Shown piece after piece: positions 18,150 through 26,801 of a DNA stretch of 64,000 nt. The number at the start of each line of letters is the position of its first letter. Within the stretch, counting starts at the first letter, position 1. The notes below the pieces were generated by a model. The model was not told the DNA's origin and made no database searches. It saw only the letters and a program-made list of their open reading frames with translations. A program made the translations under genes and the position numbers. Source of the stretch: Ascidiaceihabitans donghaensis (lineage in GTDB: Bacteria; Pseudomonadota; Alphaproteobacteria; Rhodobacterales; Rhodobacteraceae); contig NZ_OMOR01000001.1 of assembly GCF_900302465.1 (NCBI RefSeq), positions 2,232,001 through 2,296,000 on the forward strand, read 5' to 3'.

Positions 18150-19385
18150 TTAGTCCGTGCCGTTTTCGCCTTGCGTCAACTCAAGCGCTTTGGCTTCCGC
18201 ATACTGTGTCAGCCCTGCGTCAGTTTGCAAATCGGCTGGCACATAGTTTTGTTTCAGCTCGGCCACATCCAGCGGCAGATTGGATGTCACAGACCCGTTA
18301 GGTCCCACAGGGCCATAGAATTTATTGTCCATAGCAAAGTAGATCGCACCGCTTTCGCCCGTTCGCAAAGTGGGGGGTTCTTCGGTGGCTGGCGCGTTCC
18401 ATGTGTCGCCAGCCTGCATGGTGGATTCGAAGATGATGGTGCCATCAGCAGCCCGCACACGCACCCACGATGGGCGCACTGCGACCATTTGCAACGCAGG
18501 TGCTGGGCCTTCAACAACCTGCGGCACATTCAAGCTGCCCGCCAAAGAACCGGACGACGCAGTCGCATCATTGATGCCAGCCACGACAACACTGTCAGGC
18601 GATGGAGAGGTGAAACTGCCGATTGAGCTGGGATCGATGTTTGCAATGGGCGCATCGCGCGCAATCAAAACCGGAACATCCAACGCCTGAGGCCGGTACA
18701 GGCGGTCCAGCGCATCACCGCGCGGATTTTCCGAAAGCTGTGGCGCGGCAGGGTTCACTTCAGCGCTGGGTGCCGTAACGGCATCATCCAGAGGGTCAAG
18801 GTCCGCCAAAACGACAGGCGTTTGATCTACCGGGGCCACTTGCACACGTTGCACTTCTTGCAACACAGAGTAGCCACCAAATCCGATGGCCCCGATCAGG
18901 GCGATCAGAACAAGCGACGACCCGATGGCGCCCGGTTCAACCCGGTTCCAAATACTTTCACCTGTCGGAATAAAAGGTGTTGCAGGTTTCGCAAAAATAT
19001 CAGCGCTGCGGCCGCTGTTCAGGCGATCTTCGCGGGACGGTTTTTTGACAACAGAAGCCTCTGCCGACATGCCGTGCGCTACAGAAAATCCGCTCTCGGT
19101 GCAAAACACCGCAAAGGCCCGGTCCGGATCCATATCCAGATACCGCGCATATGACCGCACGTAGCCCGCGATAAAACCGGGTGTGTCGAACGCTTCCGGA
19201 TCACAATTTTCAATGGCAGCGATGTAGCTCGCTTTGATGCGCAGTTCGCGTTGCACGTCCAGCAGGCTTTTGCCCATTGTGGCGCGTTCGCCGCGCATCA
19301 TGTCGCCAAGGCGCAGTTCGAAATCGTCAAACCCTTTTGGTTCAACGTTTTCTTCAATGATCTTGGGTTGCTTTCGCCCGATCAT
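18150..19385 (-). CDS. RodZ-like membrane-anchored helix-turn-helix protein
   Basis: The product is 411 residues. A cytoplasmic HTH_25 domain covers about 20-105 (FDDFELRLGDMMRGERATMG, RELRIKASYIAAIENCDPEA, GFIAGYVRSYARYLDMDPD). A polar linker follows, then one transmembrane helix at about 175-200 (SSLVLIALIGAIGFGGYSVL). A Pro/Ala/Asp-rich periplasmic linker leads to a C-terminal DUF4115 domain (about 300-385, SWVRVRAADGTIIFESTMQA). In RodZ the HTH binds MreB and helps maintain rod shape; the same domain order supports that role here. It lies upstream of ispG on the same strand and downstream of hemA. Confidence 0.9.
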   Translation of the reverse strand: MIGRKQPKIIEENVEPKGFDDFELRLGDMMRGERATMGKSLLDVQRELRIKASYIAAIENCDPEAFDTPGFIAGYVRSYARYLDMDPDRAFAVFCTESGFSVAHGMSAEASVVKKPSREDRLNSGRSADIFAKPATPFIPTGESIWNRVEPGAIGSSLVLIALIGAIGFGGYSVLQEVQRVQVAPVDQTPVVLADLDPLDDAVTAPSAEVNPAAPQLSENPRGDALDRLYRPQALDVPVLIARDAPIANIDPSSIGSFTSPSPDSVVVAGINDATASSGSLAGSLNVPQVVEGPAPALQMVAVRPSWVRVRAADGTIIFESTMQAGDTWNAPATEEPPTLRTGESGAIYFAMDNKFYGPVGPNGSVTSNLPLDVAELKQNYVPADLQTDAGLTQYAEAKALELTQGENGTD

Positions 19386-19520
19386 AGTTGGTGCGCCCCG
19401 TCTTCCATATCTGCACTGCTCTTAGGCCTTAAAGTCCGCCATCCCCTAGGCGATTCGACTTTCGACCCGTTGTTAGCAGCACCTTAGCATAGCGCCAATT
19501 GAAATGCACCCTGAGGGGAA

Positions 19521-20753
19521 TTATGCCGTTAGTTCGGCACGATTCAGCGCACAATGAGACCATAAACCGTCCATTGCAGTCACAAGCGCATCCATTTCGG
19601 ACGCACCGTGTACTGGCGAGGGCGTAAAGCGCAACCGTTCCGTGCCACGCGGCACCGTCGGAAAGTTGATGGGCTGCACGTAAATGCCATGATCTTGCAA
19701 CAACATATCGCTTAGAAGCTGCGTGTGCACAGGGTTGCCGACCATCACAGGTACAATGTGGCTGCCGTGATCAATGATCGGCAATCCAAGACCCTTCAAT
19801 CGAAGTTTCAGAATTTTGGCTTGTGTCTGTTGTTGTTCACGCAATTCCGGCGCAGTTTTCAAAAACGCAACAGAGGCCGCAGCGCCCGCGGCAACGGCTG
19901 GCGGCAACGACGTGGTAAAGATGAAGCCCGGCGCGTAAGATCTTATGGCGTCACACATTTTCTCGGATGCTGCGATGTATCCGCCCATCACGCCGTATGC
20001 TTTGGCCAGGGTGCCATTGATAATGTCCAACCGGTGCATCAAGCGATCGCGTTCCGCAACCCCCGCGCCGCGTGGCCCGTACATGCCAACGGCGTGCACT
20101 TCGTCAATATACGTCAGTGCCCCGAATTCATCGGCCAAATCGCAGATCGCTTCGATGGGACCAAAATCGCCGTCCATCGAATAAATCGATTCAAAGGCAA
20201 TGATCTTGGGGGCCGCAGGATCGTCAGCAGCCAGAAGCTCACGCAGGTGCTCCACATCATTGTGCCGGAAAATACGCTTTGCGCCACCGTTGCGACGCAC
20301 ACCTTCGATCATAGAGGCGTGGTTCAAAGCATCAGAGTAGATGATGAGACCCGGAAACAACTTCGGCAAAGTGCTCAGTGTCGCATCGTTGGCGATATAG
20401 GCCGAGGTAAACAGCAGCGCGGCTTCCTTGCCATGCAAATCCGCCAGTTCGGCCTCAAGGCGCTTGTGGTACACTGTCGTGCCGGAAATATTGCGCGTCC
20501 CGCCCGACCCTGCGCCGGTGGCTTCGATGGCTTCATGCATCGCGTCCAGAACAACAGGATGCTGGCCCATACCCAAATAGTCGTTGCCACACCACACTGT
20601 GATGTCTTTTTTGTCGCCCTCTGGCGTTGTCCAAACCGCGTGGGGGAACTGGCCATTCTGGCGTTCAATATCGATAAACGTGCGGTAGCGTCCCTCTTCG
20701 TGTAGGCGCCCAATCGCTTCATCTAGCTTTGCAGTATAGTCCAAACCGGTCAC
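19521..20753 (-). CDS. hemA: 5-aminolevulinate synthase
   Basis: PLP enzyme that condenses glycine and succinyl-CoA to 5-aminolevulinate, the first step of haem and bacteriochlorophyll synthesis by the Shemin (C4) route typical of alphaproteobacteria. The product is 410 residues, the normal length. The PLP lysine is at about K251 in [14 protein letters not shown], with [18 protein letters not shown] upstream. The glycine/substrate region [19 protein letters not shown] is intact. An FnrL-type TTGAT-N4-ATCAA box, known upstream of some Rhodobacter hemA genes, was looked for in the 230-base upstream gap and not seen. Confidence 0.97.
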   Translation of the reverse strand: MTGLDYTAKLDEAIGRLHEEGRYRTFIDIERQNGQFPHAVWTTPEGDKKDITVWCGNDYLGMGQHPVVLDAMHEAIEATGAGSGGTRNISGTTVYHKRLEAELADLHGKEAALLFTSAYIANDATLSTLPKLFPGLIIYSDALNHASMIEGVRRNGGAKRIFRHNDVEHLRELLAADDPAAPKIIAFESIYSMDGDFGPIEAICDLADEFGALTYIDEVHAVGMYGPRGAGVAERDRLMHRLDIINGTLAKAYGVMGGYIAASEKMCDAIRSYAPGFIFTTSLPPAVAAGAAASVAFLKTAPELREQQQTQAKILKLRLKGLGLPIIDHGSHIVPVMVGNPVHTQLLSDMLLQDHGIYVQPINFPTVPRGTERLRFTPSPVHGASEMDALVTAMDGLWSHCALNRAELTA

Positions 20754-20823
20754 TCCGTCGTCTTAAGGTGTTGTAATGACTTTGATAAAAATACGTCTGA
20801 TTAAATATATGTCATACTTAGAA

Positions 20824-20907
20824 TGAATTTAGATTCTGCGCCAGCACTTCGGCCCCCTAAATTATGCGCACCTTGTCGCATCTGCAAAAACACATGTACG
20901 TCATGAC
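20824..20907 (+). CDS. Possible 27-codon cysteine-rich mini-ORF upstream of the M20 peptidase
   Basis: This ORF lies in the gap between hemA and the M20 peptidase. It reads ATG to TGA and encodes 27 residues with four Cys arranged CAPCRICKNTC near the C-terminus, a pattern that could bind a metal. There is no convincing ribosome-binding site upstream, so translation is uncertain and chance is a real alternative. It is listed because the Cys spacing is unusual for random sequence and no other gene occupies this gap. Confidence 0.2.
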
Positions 20908-20984
20908 GCCGATAGGAAACGGGCTGGACAGTCGGCTTGGCCTGCGTAACGTGGCACCAACACACAATTATCCGGAGCCTCCTC

Positions 20985-22361
20985 ATGTCCCTTGATGCCG
21001 TCCTTGCCAAAATCGACACTGATCTGTCTGACGCCACTGAGCGCCTGAAAGAGCTGTTGCGCATCCCGTCAATTTCCACCGACCCCGCCTATGCGCAGCA
21101 TTGCCAAACGGCTGCCGATTGGCTGGTGGCGGATCTGGCGCGTCTGGGTGTGCCTGCACAAAAGCGTGAAACCCCCGGTCATCCGATGGTTGTGGGCCAC
21201 ATCAACGAAGACAGCGATGGGCCGCATTTGCTGTTTTATGGCCACTATGATGTGCAGCCTGTCGATCCCTTGGACTTGTGGGACAATGATCCGTTTGATC
21301 CGCAAGTTGAAGACACTGCCAAAGGTCAGGTCATTCGCGGCCGCGGCTCTGCCGACGACAAGGGGCAATTGATGACGTTTCTGGAAGCCTGCCGCGCCTG
21401 GACCCACGTGCATGGCGCCCTGCCCTGCCGCATCACCTTTTTCTTTGAGGGCGAAGAGGAAAGTGGATCACCCAGCCTTGTGCCATTCATGCAGGAAAAC
21501 GCCGACGAATTGCGGGCCGACATTGCCCTGATCTGCGATACAGGGCTGTTCGAAAGCAAAACACCCGCCATCGTGACCATGCTGCGCGGGCTTTTGGGCG
21601 AAGAATTCACCATCCAAGGCCCCGACATCGACCTGCATTCCGGCATGTATGGCGGCATTTCCATCAACCCGATTCGCGTCATGGGCAAGGTTATTGCCGG
21701 TTTGCACGACGATGAGGGGCGCATCACCGTTCCGCATTTCTACGACGGTGTGGCAGAGCTTTCCGATGAAATGGAAGCACAGTGGCAAGGCTTGGCCTTT
21801 GATCATGCGCATTTTCTGGGCGAAGTGGGGCTGAGCCATCCTGCAGGCGAACAGGACCGCACACCTTTGGAAATGATCTGGTCGCGTCCCACCTGCGAAG
21901 TGAACGGAATTTGGGGCGGCTACACCGGTGATGGCTTCAAAACCGTTCTCCCCGCGCAGGCCCATGCCAAAATCAGTTTTCGCCTTGTGGGTGATCAGGA
22001 CCCTGAAGCCATTCGCGCCAATTTCCGCGCTTATGTGCAAAGCATGCTGCCCGAAGACTGCACCGTGGAGTTCAAGGGCCACAGCTCGGGTGCTGCATCG
22101 GCCACAGAAACCACCGATCCGATGTTTGAAAAAGCCCGTCAGGCGCTGTCGACCGAATGGGGGGTGCCTGCGGCTTATGTGGGCTGCGGCGGCTCGATCC
22201 CGATTGCAGGCCATTTCCAGAACATTCTGGACACAACGCCCATGCTGATTGGCTTCGGCAAGGACGATGATGCCCTGCATTCCCCAAATGAAAAATACGA
22301 CGTGGAGAGCTTTCACAAGGGCATCCGCAGTTGGGCACGTATCCTAGATGCGCTGACGTAA
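20985..22361 (+). CDS. M20-family dipeptidase / metallopeptidase
   Basis: The product is 458 residues of the M20 family, closest in length and motifs to the carnosinase-like dipeptidases. The metal site is visible: LLFYGHYDVQPVDP (His and Asp), RGSADDKGQLMTF (bridging Asp), FFFEGEEESGSPSL (catalytic and metal Glu) and a later Asp in ALICDTGLFES. A dimerisation 'lid' domain spans about 210-330, and the final metal His probably lies in DALHSPNEKYDVESF. The ATG at 20985 has GGAG upstream. It is probably cytosolic, as no signal peptide is seen. Only 10 bases separate it from the dehalogenase-like gene, suggesting one transcript. Confidence 0.92.
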   Translation: MSLDAVLAKIDTDLSDATERLKELLRIPSISTDPAYAQHCQTAADWLVADLARLGVPAQKRETPGHPMVVGHINEDSDGPHLLFYGHYDVQPVDPLDLWDNDPFDPQVEDTAKGQVIRGRGSADDKGQLMTFLEACRAWTHVHGALPCRITFFFEGEEESGSPSLVPFMQENADELRADIALICDTGLFESKTPAIVTMLRGLLGEEFTIQGPDIDLHSGMYGGISINPIRVMGKVIAGLHDDEGRITVPHFYDGVAELSDEMEAQWQGLAFDHAHFLGEVGLSHPAGEQDRTPLEMIWSRPTCEVNGIWGGYTGDGFKTVLPAQAHAKISFRLVGDQDPEAIRANFRAYVQSMLPEDCTVEFKGHSSGAASATETTDPMFEKARQALSTEWGVPAAYVGCGGSIPIAGHFQNILDTTPMLIGFGKDDDALHSPNEKYDVESFHKGIRSWARILDALT

Positions 22362-22371
22362 AGGACAGATC

Positions 22372-23256
22372 ATGATTGACGGGTTTGAAAACGGCACAGC
22401 GCAGCTTGGCGACCAGACGATAGCTTACAGCATAGGCGGGTCCGGCCCTGCCTTGTTGTTGTTACATGGTTTTCCACAAACCCGCGCAATGTGGCGACAG
22501 GTGGCACCGGCGCTTGCACACCACTTCACCGTCGTTGCAGCCGATTTGCGCGGCTACGGCGACAGCGCGGCGCCGGAAGGCATGGAAAACTACAGCTTTC
22601 GTGCAATGGCGGCCGATCAAACGGCACTTATGGCCCATTTGGGGCACGACAGATTCCATCTTGTGGGGCATGATCGTGGTGCGCGCACCGCGCATAGGCT
22701 GACACTGGATGCCCCCGAAGCTGTCAAAAGCCTGACAGTGATGGACATCATTCCAACGCATACACTGTTAAACGATCTGCAACAAAACGTGGCACGGGCC
22801 TATTACCATTGGTTTTTTCTGGCGCAGCCCGCACCATTTCCAGAAAATCTAATCGCATCCGACCCCGACACCTACTACCAGACCGCCTTGACGGCTTGGG
22901 GGGCAACACCGCTTGACGCTTTTGATCCCGTCGCTCTGGACCACTACCGCAATGCGTGGCGCAAACCGGAAGTGATCCATGCCACATGCAACGATTACCG
23001 CGCGGCCATTGACGTGGATTTTGCATTGGATGCGGCCGATCTGGGGCGCGAAATCACCTGCCCTGCTTTGGTGCTTTACGGCGCAGACGGCATTATGGGC
23101 AAGCTGTATGATGTGCCAGCCACATGGGCGGACCGCCTGACGCATATGCAAAGCGCAGGCCTGCCTGGCGGGCATTTCTTTGTGGACGAACATCCCACAG
23201 GCACCACACAGGCTTTGTTGGATTTCTTGTTGTCAGACACTGTTGTCGGGCTTTGA
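22372..23256 (+). CDS. Alpha/beta hydrolase, fluoroacetate/haloacetate dehalogenase-like
   Basis: The product is 294 residues. The nucleophile is Asp rather than Ser: D101 in VGHDRGARTAHR. The rest of the triad would be D125 (VMDII) and H268 (PGGHFFVD). Fluoroacetate dehalogenases use Asp-Arg-x-x-Arg to bind the carboxylate and a His-Trp-Tyr pocket to hold the halide. All are present: R102, R105, H146-W147 (YYHWFFLAQPAPFPE) and a candidate Tyr at Y209. The oxyanion loop is LHGFPQTR. A hydrolytic dehalogenase acting on short 2-haloacids is therefore well supported by residues. Whether fluoride or other halides are the natural leaving group is not shown. It follows the M20 peptidase by 10 bases. 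Confidence 0.85.
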   Translation: MIDGFENGTAQLGDQTIAYSIGGSGPALLLLHGFPQTRAMWRQVAPALAHHFTVVAADLRGYGDSAAPEGMENYSFRAMAADQTALMAHLGHDRFHLVGHDRGARTAHRLTLDAPEAVKSLTVMDIIPTHTLLNDLQQNVARAYYHWFFLAQPAPFPENLIASDPDTYYQTALTAWGATPLDAFDPVALDHYRNAWRKPEVIHATCNDYRAAIDVDFALDAADLGREITCPALVLYGADGIMGKLYDVPATWADRLTHMQSAGLPGGHFFVDEHPTGTTQALLDFLLSDTVVGL

Positions 23257-23329
23257 ATAACCTTGGATGCGCCCCACCATTGGCGCATTCTTCACGTATG
23301 GTTTTGTGACTGAAACACAGGACGATCTT

Positions 23330-23515
23330 ATGTCACGACATCTTCATGATCCCAAGGACCCGCGCCATTCGCGGCTGTTTGAGCTGTTGCGCCAAGGCGA
23401 ACGGGCCGCTGACGTTGTGGCGCCTGCCCGCAAATTGACGTTTCGCAAAGCGACACCTGAAGAGGTGGAGATGATCAAGCTGAGTGCCGCGAAAACACTA
23501 CAGCGCCCCAACTAG
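23330..23515 (+). CDS. Small conserved-looking hypothetical protein
   Basis: A 61-residue basic protein beginning MSRHLHDPKDPRHSRLFELL, with an AGGA ribosome site before the ATG at 23330. The C-terminal half, LTFRKATPEEVEMIKLSAAK, looks like a charged helix. It has no cysteine and no transmembrane segment. No named family is recognised. It follows the dehalogenase-like gene by 73 bases on the same strand and converges with rlmE. Confidence 0.6.
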   Translation: MSRHLHDPKDPRHSRLFELLRQGERAADVVAPARKLTFRKATPEEVEMIKLSAAKTLQRPN

Positions 23516-23562
23516 GCCCTGCCCGTCACATCACTATCGACTTGCGCTTTGGCCTTTCAAAT

Positions 23563-24306
23563 TTAGCCTTTGAAACCGGTCGCCACGACAAATTTTTCAG
23601 AACTGTCGGAGCGCGATGAAGGTGGCTTGAAATTCGCCACTTTCTTAAAGCGCTGCTTCAGCAGTTTTTGCAAATCGCCCTCAGCCCCCCCCGCCAGAAC
23701 TTTGGCGACAAATGTGCCGCCCTCTTCCAGAACGTCAAAAGCAAAATACGCAGCAGCCTCACACAAAGCGATGATGCGCATGTGATCGGTTTGCTTATGA
23801 CCGGAACTGGAGGCCGCCATATCGGACATCACAACATCCGCCTGCCCACCCAGCCAGTCCTTGACCTTCAGATCAGCGTCGTCTTCCATAAAATCCAATT
23901 GATGCAAAGTGCAGCCTGCAATCGGTTCCATTTCCTGCAGATCCACGCCCAGAATTGTGCCAACTGCCTTGCCTGATCGCTCGTCCAGCGCATTGACGCG
24001 TTTGACCGCCACCTGACACCAACCGCCCGGCGCACAGCCCAGATCAACCACCCGCGCCCCCGGCACCAAAAAGCGGTACTTATCATCCAGCTCCATGATT
24101 TTGAACGCAGCCCGTCCGCGGTACCCTTCGGCACGGGCGCGTTTGACATAAGGGTCGTTCAACTGGCGCTGTAACCAGCGGGTCGAACTGGTTGTGCGCC
24201 CGCGGGCCGATTTGACCTTTACTTTCAGATCACGCTGTCCGCGCCCCGAGGTATTCTTGCCCGTAGGCGTCTTGCCACTGCCTGATGGTCCGGGTTTCTT
24301 AGCCAT
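23563..24306 (-). CDS. rlmE: 23S rRNA (uridine-2'-O)-methyltransferase RlmE
   Basis: SAM-dependent 2'-O-methyltransferase (FtsJ/RrmJ family) that modifies U2552 in the A-loop of 23S rRNA. The product is about 247 residues. An N-terminal basic, Gly/Lys-rich tail (about 1-30) precedes the fold. The K-D-K-E tetrad residues are visible: Lys in [14 protein letters not shown], Asp in [15 protein letters not shown], and Lys in [12 protein letters not shown]. The SAM loop is [15 protein letters not shown]. The ATG at 24306 lies 2 bases after the ppx/gppA stop; a TTG two codons earlier is also possible. The two genes are evidently one transcript, a pairing common in alphaproteobacteria. Confidence 0.95.
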   Translation of the reverse strand: MAKKPGPSGSGKTPTGKNTSGRGQRDLKVKVKSARGRTTSSTRWLQRQLNDPYVKRARAEGYRGRAAFKIMELDDKYRFLVPGARVVDLGCAPGGWCQVAVKRVNALDERSGKAVGTILGVDLQEMEPIAGCTLHQLDFMEDDADLKVKDWLGGQADVVMSDMAASSSGHKQTDHMRIIALCEAAAYFAFDVLEEGGTFVAKVLAGGAEGDLQKLLKQRFKKVANFKPPSSRSDSSEKFVVATGFKG

Positions 24307-24308
24307 GC

Positions 24309-25442
24309 TCAAAACGCTCCACTGTCCAGAACGCCATCGGCGCTCATTTGTGCATATAACAGCCCTTCACGCAGACCGCGATCCGCAACTGACAATTTGT
24401 CTGTGGGCCAGCAACGCATCAATGCCTGCAAAATCGCGGCCCCCGACATGATCAACGCCTGACGGTCTTGGCCGATGCGCGGGTCGGCACGGCGTCCGTC
24501 AGGGCCCATTTCCAGATATGAGCTGATCACGGTGTCGATTTGCGTCGACGACATGCGCAGCCCGTCTACTTTTGTCCGGTCGTACCGCTTCAGCCCAAGG
24601 TGACTGGCCGCCACAGTTGTGACGGTGCCGGACGTGCCGACAATCTGAAAACGTTCGCGGGCTTCCGTGTCGTGATAGGGCGAAAAATCAGACAGGTTTT
24701 CTTCAAAAAACCAGCTCATAAGCGCAAACCGTGCGGCGTCGTTTTCAACATCATTAAACTGGTCGCGCAATGTCGCCACACCCAAAGGCACGGAAATCCA
24801 GTCAACGACCCGTGCCGCCGGCATTGATTTGTCCAGCGCGATAAACCCCGAATGCAACCGCATGATAGATTGCGGGCGATCCCGTTTGGGCACATTTTTC
24901 ATGTCGATCCAAACCAGTTCGGTCGACCCGCCCCCGATATCCACAACCAACAGGTTTTCGGTCTTTTTGCTGACCAATGGGGCGCAGGAAATGACCGCAA
25001 GCCGTGCTTCTTCTTCGGGTTTGATGATTTCAAGACGCAGACCGGTTTCGCGGTGGGCACGGTTGATAAAATCATCCGCATTAAGCGCCCGACGACAGGC
25101 CTCAGTCGCCACCAAACGCATGCGTTTGACTTTATGTTTGCGTAATTTTTGCTGGCAGATGCGCAAGGCCTGAACGGTACGCGCCATTGATCCGCGCGAC
25201 AAACGCCCGCTTTTCTCAAGTCCCGCCCCCAATTGGACGGACTTTGAGAAACTGTCCACCACATGGAACCCGCCCCCTTTGGGCTGGGCTATCAACATGC
25301 GGCAGCTATTTGTTCCCAAATCCAATGCAGCATAAAGCTGCTCAGACCGGGGCTGTGCCGGTACGGGACGTCTTTTTGACGGACGCTTTACAGCGCCCTT
25401 ATCGTTTTGCGCGCCCGCACCATTGGGACGCTGTGGCGCCAT
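24309..25442 (-). CDS. Ppx/GppA-family exopolyphosphatase / pppGpp phosphatase
   Basis: The product is 377 residues of the ASKHA-fold Ppx/GppA family, which hydrolyses polyphosphate or pppGpp. After a 30-residue basic tail ([13 protein letters not shown]), the phosphate-1 loop is [17 protein letters not shown] and the phosphate-2 loop [13 protein letters not shown]. The catalytic Glu is expected in the segment around [11 protein letters not shown]. It lacks the C-terminal HD-like domain of long Ppx enzymes, so it is the short form. Polyphosphatase and pppGpp phosphatase cannot be separated from sequence. It is co-transcribed with rlmE, whose start follows by 2 bases. Confidence 0.92.
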   Translation of the reverse strand: MAPQRPNGAGAQNDKGAVKRPSKRRPVPAQPRSEQLYAALDLGTNSCRMLIAQPKGGGFHVVDSFSKSVQLGAGLEKSGRLSRGSMARTVQALRICQQKLRKHKVKRMRLVATEACRRALNADDFINRAHRETGLRLEIIKPEEEARLAVISCAPLVSKKTENLLVVDIGGGSTELVWIDMKNVPKRDRPQSIMRLHSGFIALDKSMPAARVVDWISVPLGVATLRDQFNDVENDAARFALMSWFFEENLSDFSPYHDTEARERFQIVGTSGTVTTVAASHLGLKRYDRTKVDGLRMSSTQIDTVISSYLEMGPDGRRADPRIGQDRQALIMSGAAILQALMRCWPTDKLSVADRGLREGLLYAQMSADGVLDSGAF

Positions 25443-25520
25443 CTTGCGCGCCTTTCATATCGAGTTGTGTTTACGATAAGCCTGCAGCCAAGCACACGCA
25501 AGACCCAAGCGCCGCACAGG

Positions 25521-25554
25521 CCCATTTAGGGACCGGACCCATTTAGGGGCCAGA
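25521..25554. repeat. 17-base tandem duplication
   Basis: Two adjacent imperfect copies of a 17-base unit beginning CCCATTTAGGG (25521-25537 and 25538-25554) lie in the gap between the starts of ppx/gppA and the end of the sulfotransferase gene. They differ at only a few positions. They may be a replication-slippage product or a repeated protein-binding site upstream of ppx. Confidence 0.7.
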
Positions 25555-25557
25555 CCG

Positions 25558-26271
25558 CTACAGTGCCTGCAATTGCGCCGGGCGTTTGTCGTAGTGGTTG
25601 ATCAAGAACCCGTATTCCAAACACAACCACGGCGTCAGCGCTTTTACAGTTTCCGGTTTCAAATCATCCAGCGTCAAAGTCATCGAGCTTGTATTTTCGC
25701 GCCCGATCTCAAATGGCGCATTGGTCCAGTCGCTGAGATCCTTTGCCAATGCCCCCAACTTTTCCGTGGGGTAGACCTTTTTGTACACACTCAGATCGGG
25801 GCCGGTGAACAACCACGTGTGCATCGCATGGTGTTTGATAACCGAGGCCGCCTTTTTGTAGGCGTCCAGATTTTGAAAGAAGAAATCCGGATCAGGGTCC
25901 ACAGGCAAGTTATAGGCCCCGTTTTTGATTTTCCGGCTGTTTTTAAGTTCACCACGTTCCACCACACGGTTCGTGTAACACGCCATCAAGCGTTTGACCG
26001 GATCGCGGACCACGGTGAAACCGAACCAGTCGGGATCAAGGGCAGACCACCGGTGCGGGCGAAACCGTTGTGTTGGATACACCATATGCCACTTGTCATA
26101 GTCATATTCGGTGTCCGCCAATTCATCCACTTTGACGGCTGGGTCGATCGTGGCCAATGCCTTTTTTATCGAAGAACACGCCGCTTTTGGCAGCGCCATA
26201 TAGGCTATCTTATGTGCTTCGACTTTGATCATTTTGGTATGCAGCCTCACGCTTTTGCACATGTGATCCAT
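25558..26271 (-). CDS. Sulfotransferase-family protein (Sulfotransfer_2-like)
   Basis: The product is 237 residues from the ATG at 26271; starts at 26262 and 26229 are also possible. The 5'-phosphosulfate-binding loop is YMALPKAACSSIKKAL, with the Pro-Lys and Ser pattern expected. The 3'-phosphate-binding element is FGFTVVRDPVKRLMACYTN. These two motifs define PAPS-dependent sulfotransferases of the carbohydrate/HNK-1 type. No signal peptide or membrane anchor is seen. The acceptor is unknown; bacterial relatives act on polysaccharides or lipids. There are no glycan genes nearby. It is divergent from the folate C1 operon. Confidence 0.85.
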   Translation of the reverse strand: MDHMCKSVRLHTKMIKVEAHKIAYMALPKAACSSIKKALATIDPAVKVDELADTEYDYDKWHMVYPTQRFRPHRWSALDPDWFGFTVVRDPVKRLMACYTNRVVERGELKNSRKIKNGAYNLPVDPDPDFFFQNLDAYKKAASVIKHHAMHTWLFTGPDLSVYKKVYPTEKLGALAKDLSDWTNAPFEIGRENTSSMTLTLDDLKPETVKALTPWLCLEYGFLINHYDKRPAQLQAL

Positions 26272-26297
26272 GCTTTGGACACAACCTAAAACATCGC

Positions 26298-26316
26298 CCT
26301 CATGAAAACCATGAGG
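26298..26316. promoter_or_regulatory. Palindrome CCTCATG-N5-CATGAGG in a divergent promoter gap
   Basis: A perfect 7-base inverted repeat with a five-base spacer (AAAAC) lies 27 bases upstream of the sulfotransferase start and about 155 bases upstream of the Virulence_fact gene. It could be an operator for a dimeric regulator of either gene, or a hairpin in a long 5' leader of the metF operon. I saw no match to known SAM or SAH riboswitch consensus sequences in this leader. Confidence 0.45.
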
Positions 26317-26470
26317 ATTTTGAGCAACCCGCGCACTGGCCCCTTTTACAGAGCCCGCCTAAACAGGTGCAGACAAAGAGGTCGCGGACAGCTTCGTTTC
26401 TGTCGAAAAACGACGCCGGAATGCGCAAAACCTGCCCTACACAGGCCAAACCAACCAAGGGGAATCACAC

Positions 26471-26773
26471 ATGCCAGACGTCACGATCGTATATTGGCGC
26501 GACATTCCTGCCCAAGTCATCGTGGGCAAAGGACGTCGTGGATCAAAACGCCAGCTGGAAGAGCGGTTTGAACAAGCCATCGACCGCGCCGCGATGAAAG
26601 TGAACGCCAAAGATGCCGATGCTTATCTTGCCGAATGGCGCAAAGCGGCCCCCTACCCCATGGACGGTGACCCCGACCAGATCGCAGAGGCAGAAGCCCT
26701 GCGTCTGGAAGCCGAATATGATGCAGATCGCATCAAGGCGTTGATTGCAAACGACGGACACGCCCCAACCTGA
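26471..26773 (+). CDS. Virulence_fact-family small protein of the folate C1 operon
   Basis: A 100-residue acidic protein beginning MPDVTIVYWRDIPAQVIVGK, matching what I remember of the Pfam 'Virulence factor' family, a name of historical origin. Its genes are repeatedly found beside methylenetetrahydrofolate reductase and corrinoid methyltransferase genes in alphaproteobacteria, as here. The N-terminal beta-strand segment precedes a basic stretch KGRRGSKRQ and a helical C-terminus. The reaction, if any, is unknown to me. An AAGGGGAA ribosome site precedes the ATG. It is the first gene of an operon with metF and the methyltransferase gene, with short gaps of 28 and 12 bases. Confidence 0.8.
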   Translation: MPDVTIVYWRDIPAQVIVGKGRRGSKRQLEERFEQAIDRAAMKVNAKDADAYLAEWRKAAPYPMDGDPDQIAEAEALRLEAEYDADRIKALIANDGHAPT

Positions 26774-26801
26774 CGGGTCCACTCCTTGGAAAGGAAAGCT
26801 G

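Noticed and set aside
20754-20984. FnrL/FNR box upstream of hemA
   Set aside because: No TTGAT-N4-ATCAA palindrome could be found; TTGATAAAAATACG matches only one half.
26272-26470. SAM or SAH riboswitch in the leader of the folate operon
   Set aside because: No match to the conserved core of these riboswitches; only a simple palindrome is visible. A covariance-model search would settle it.
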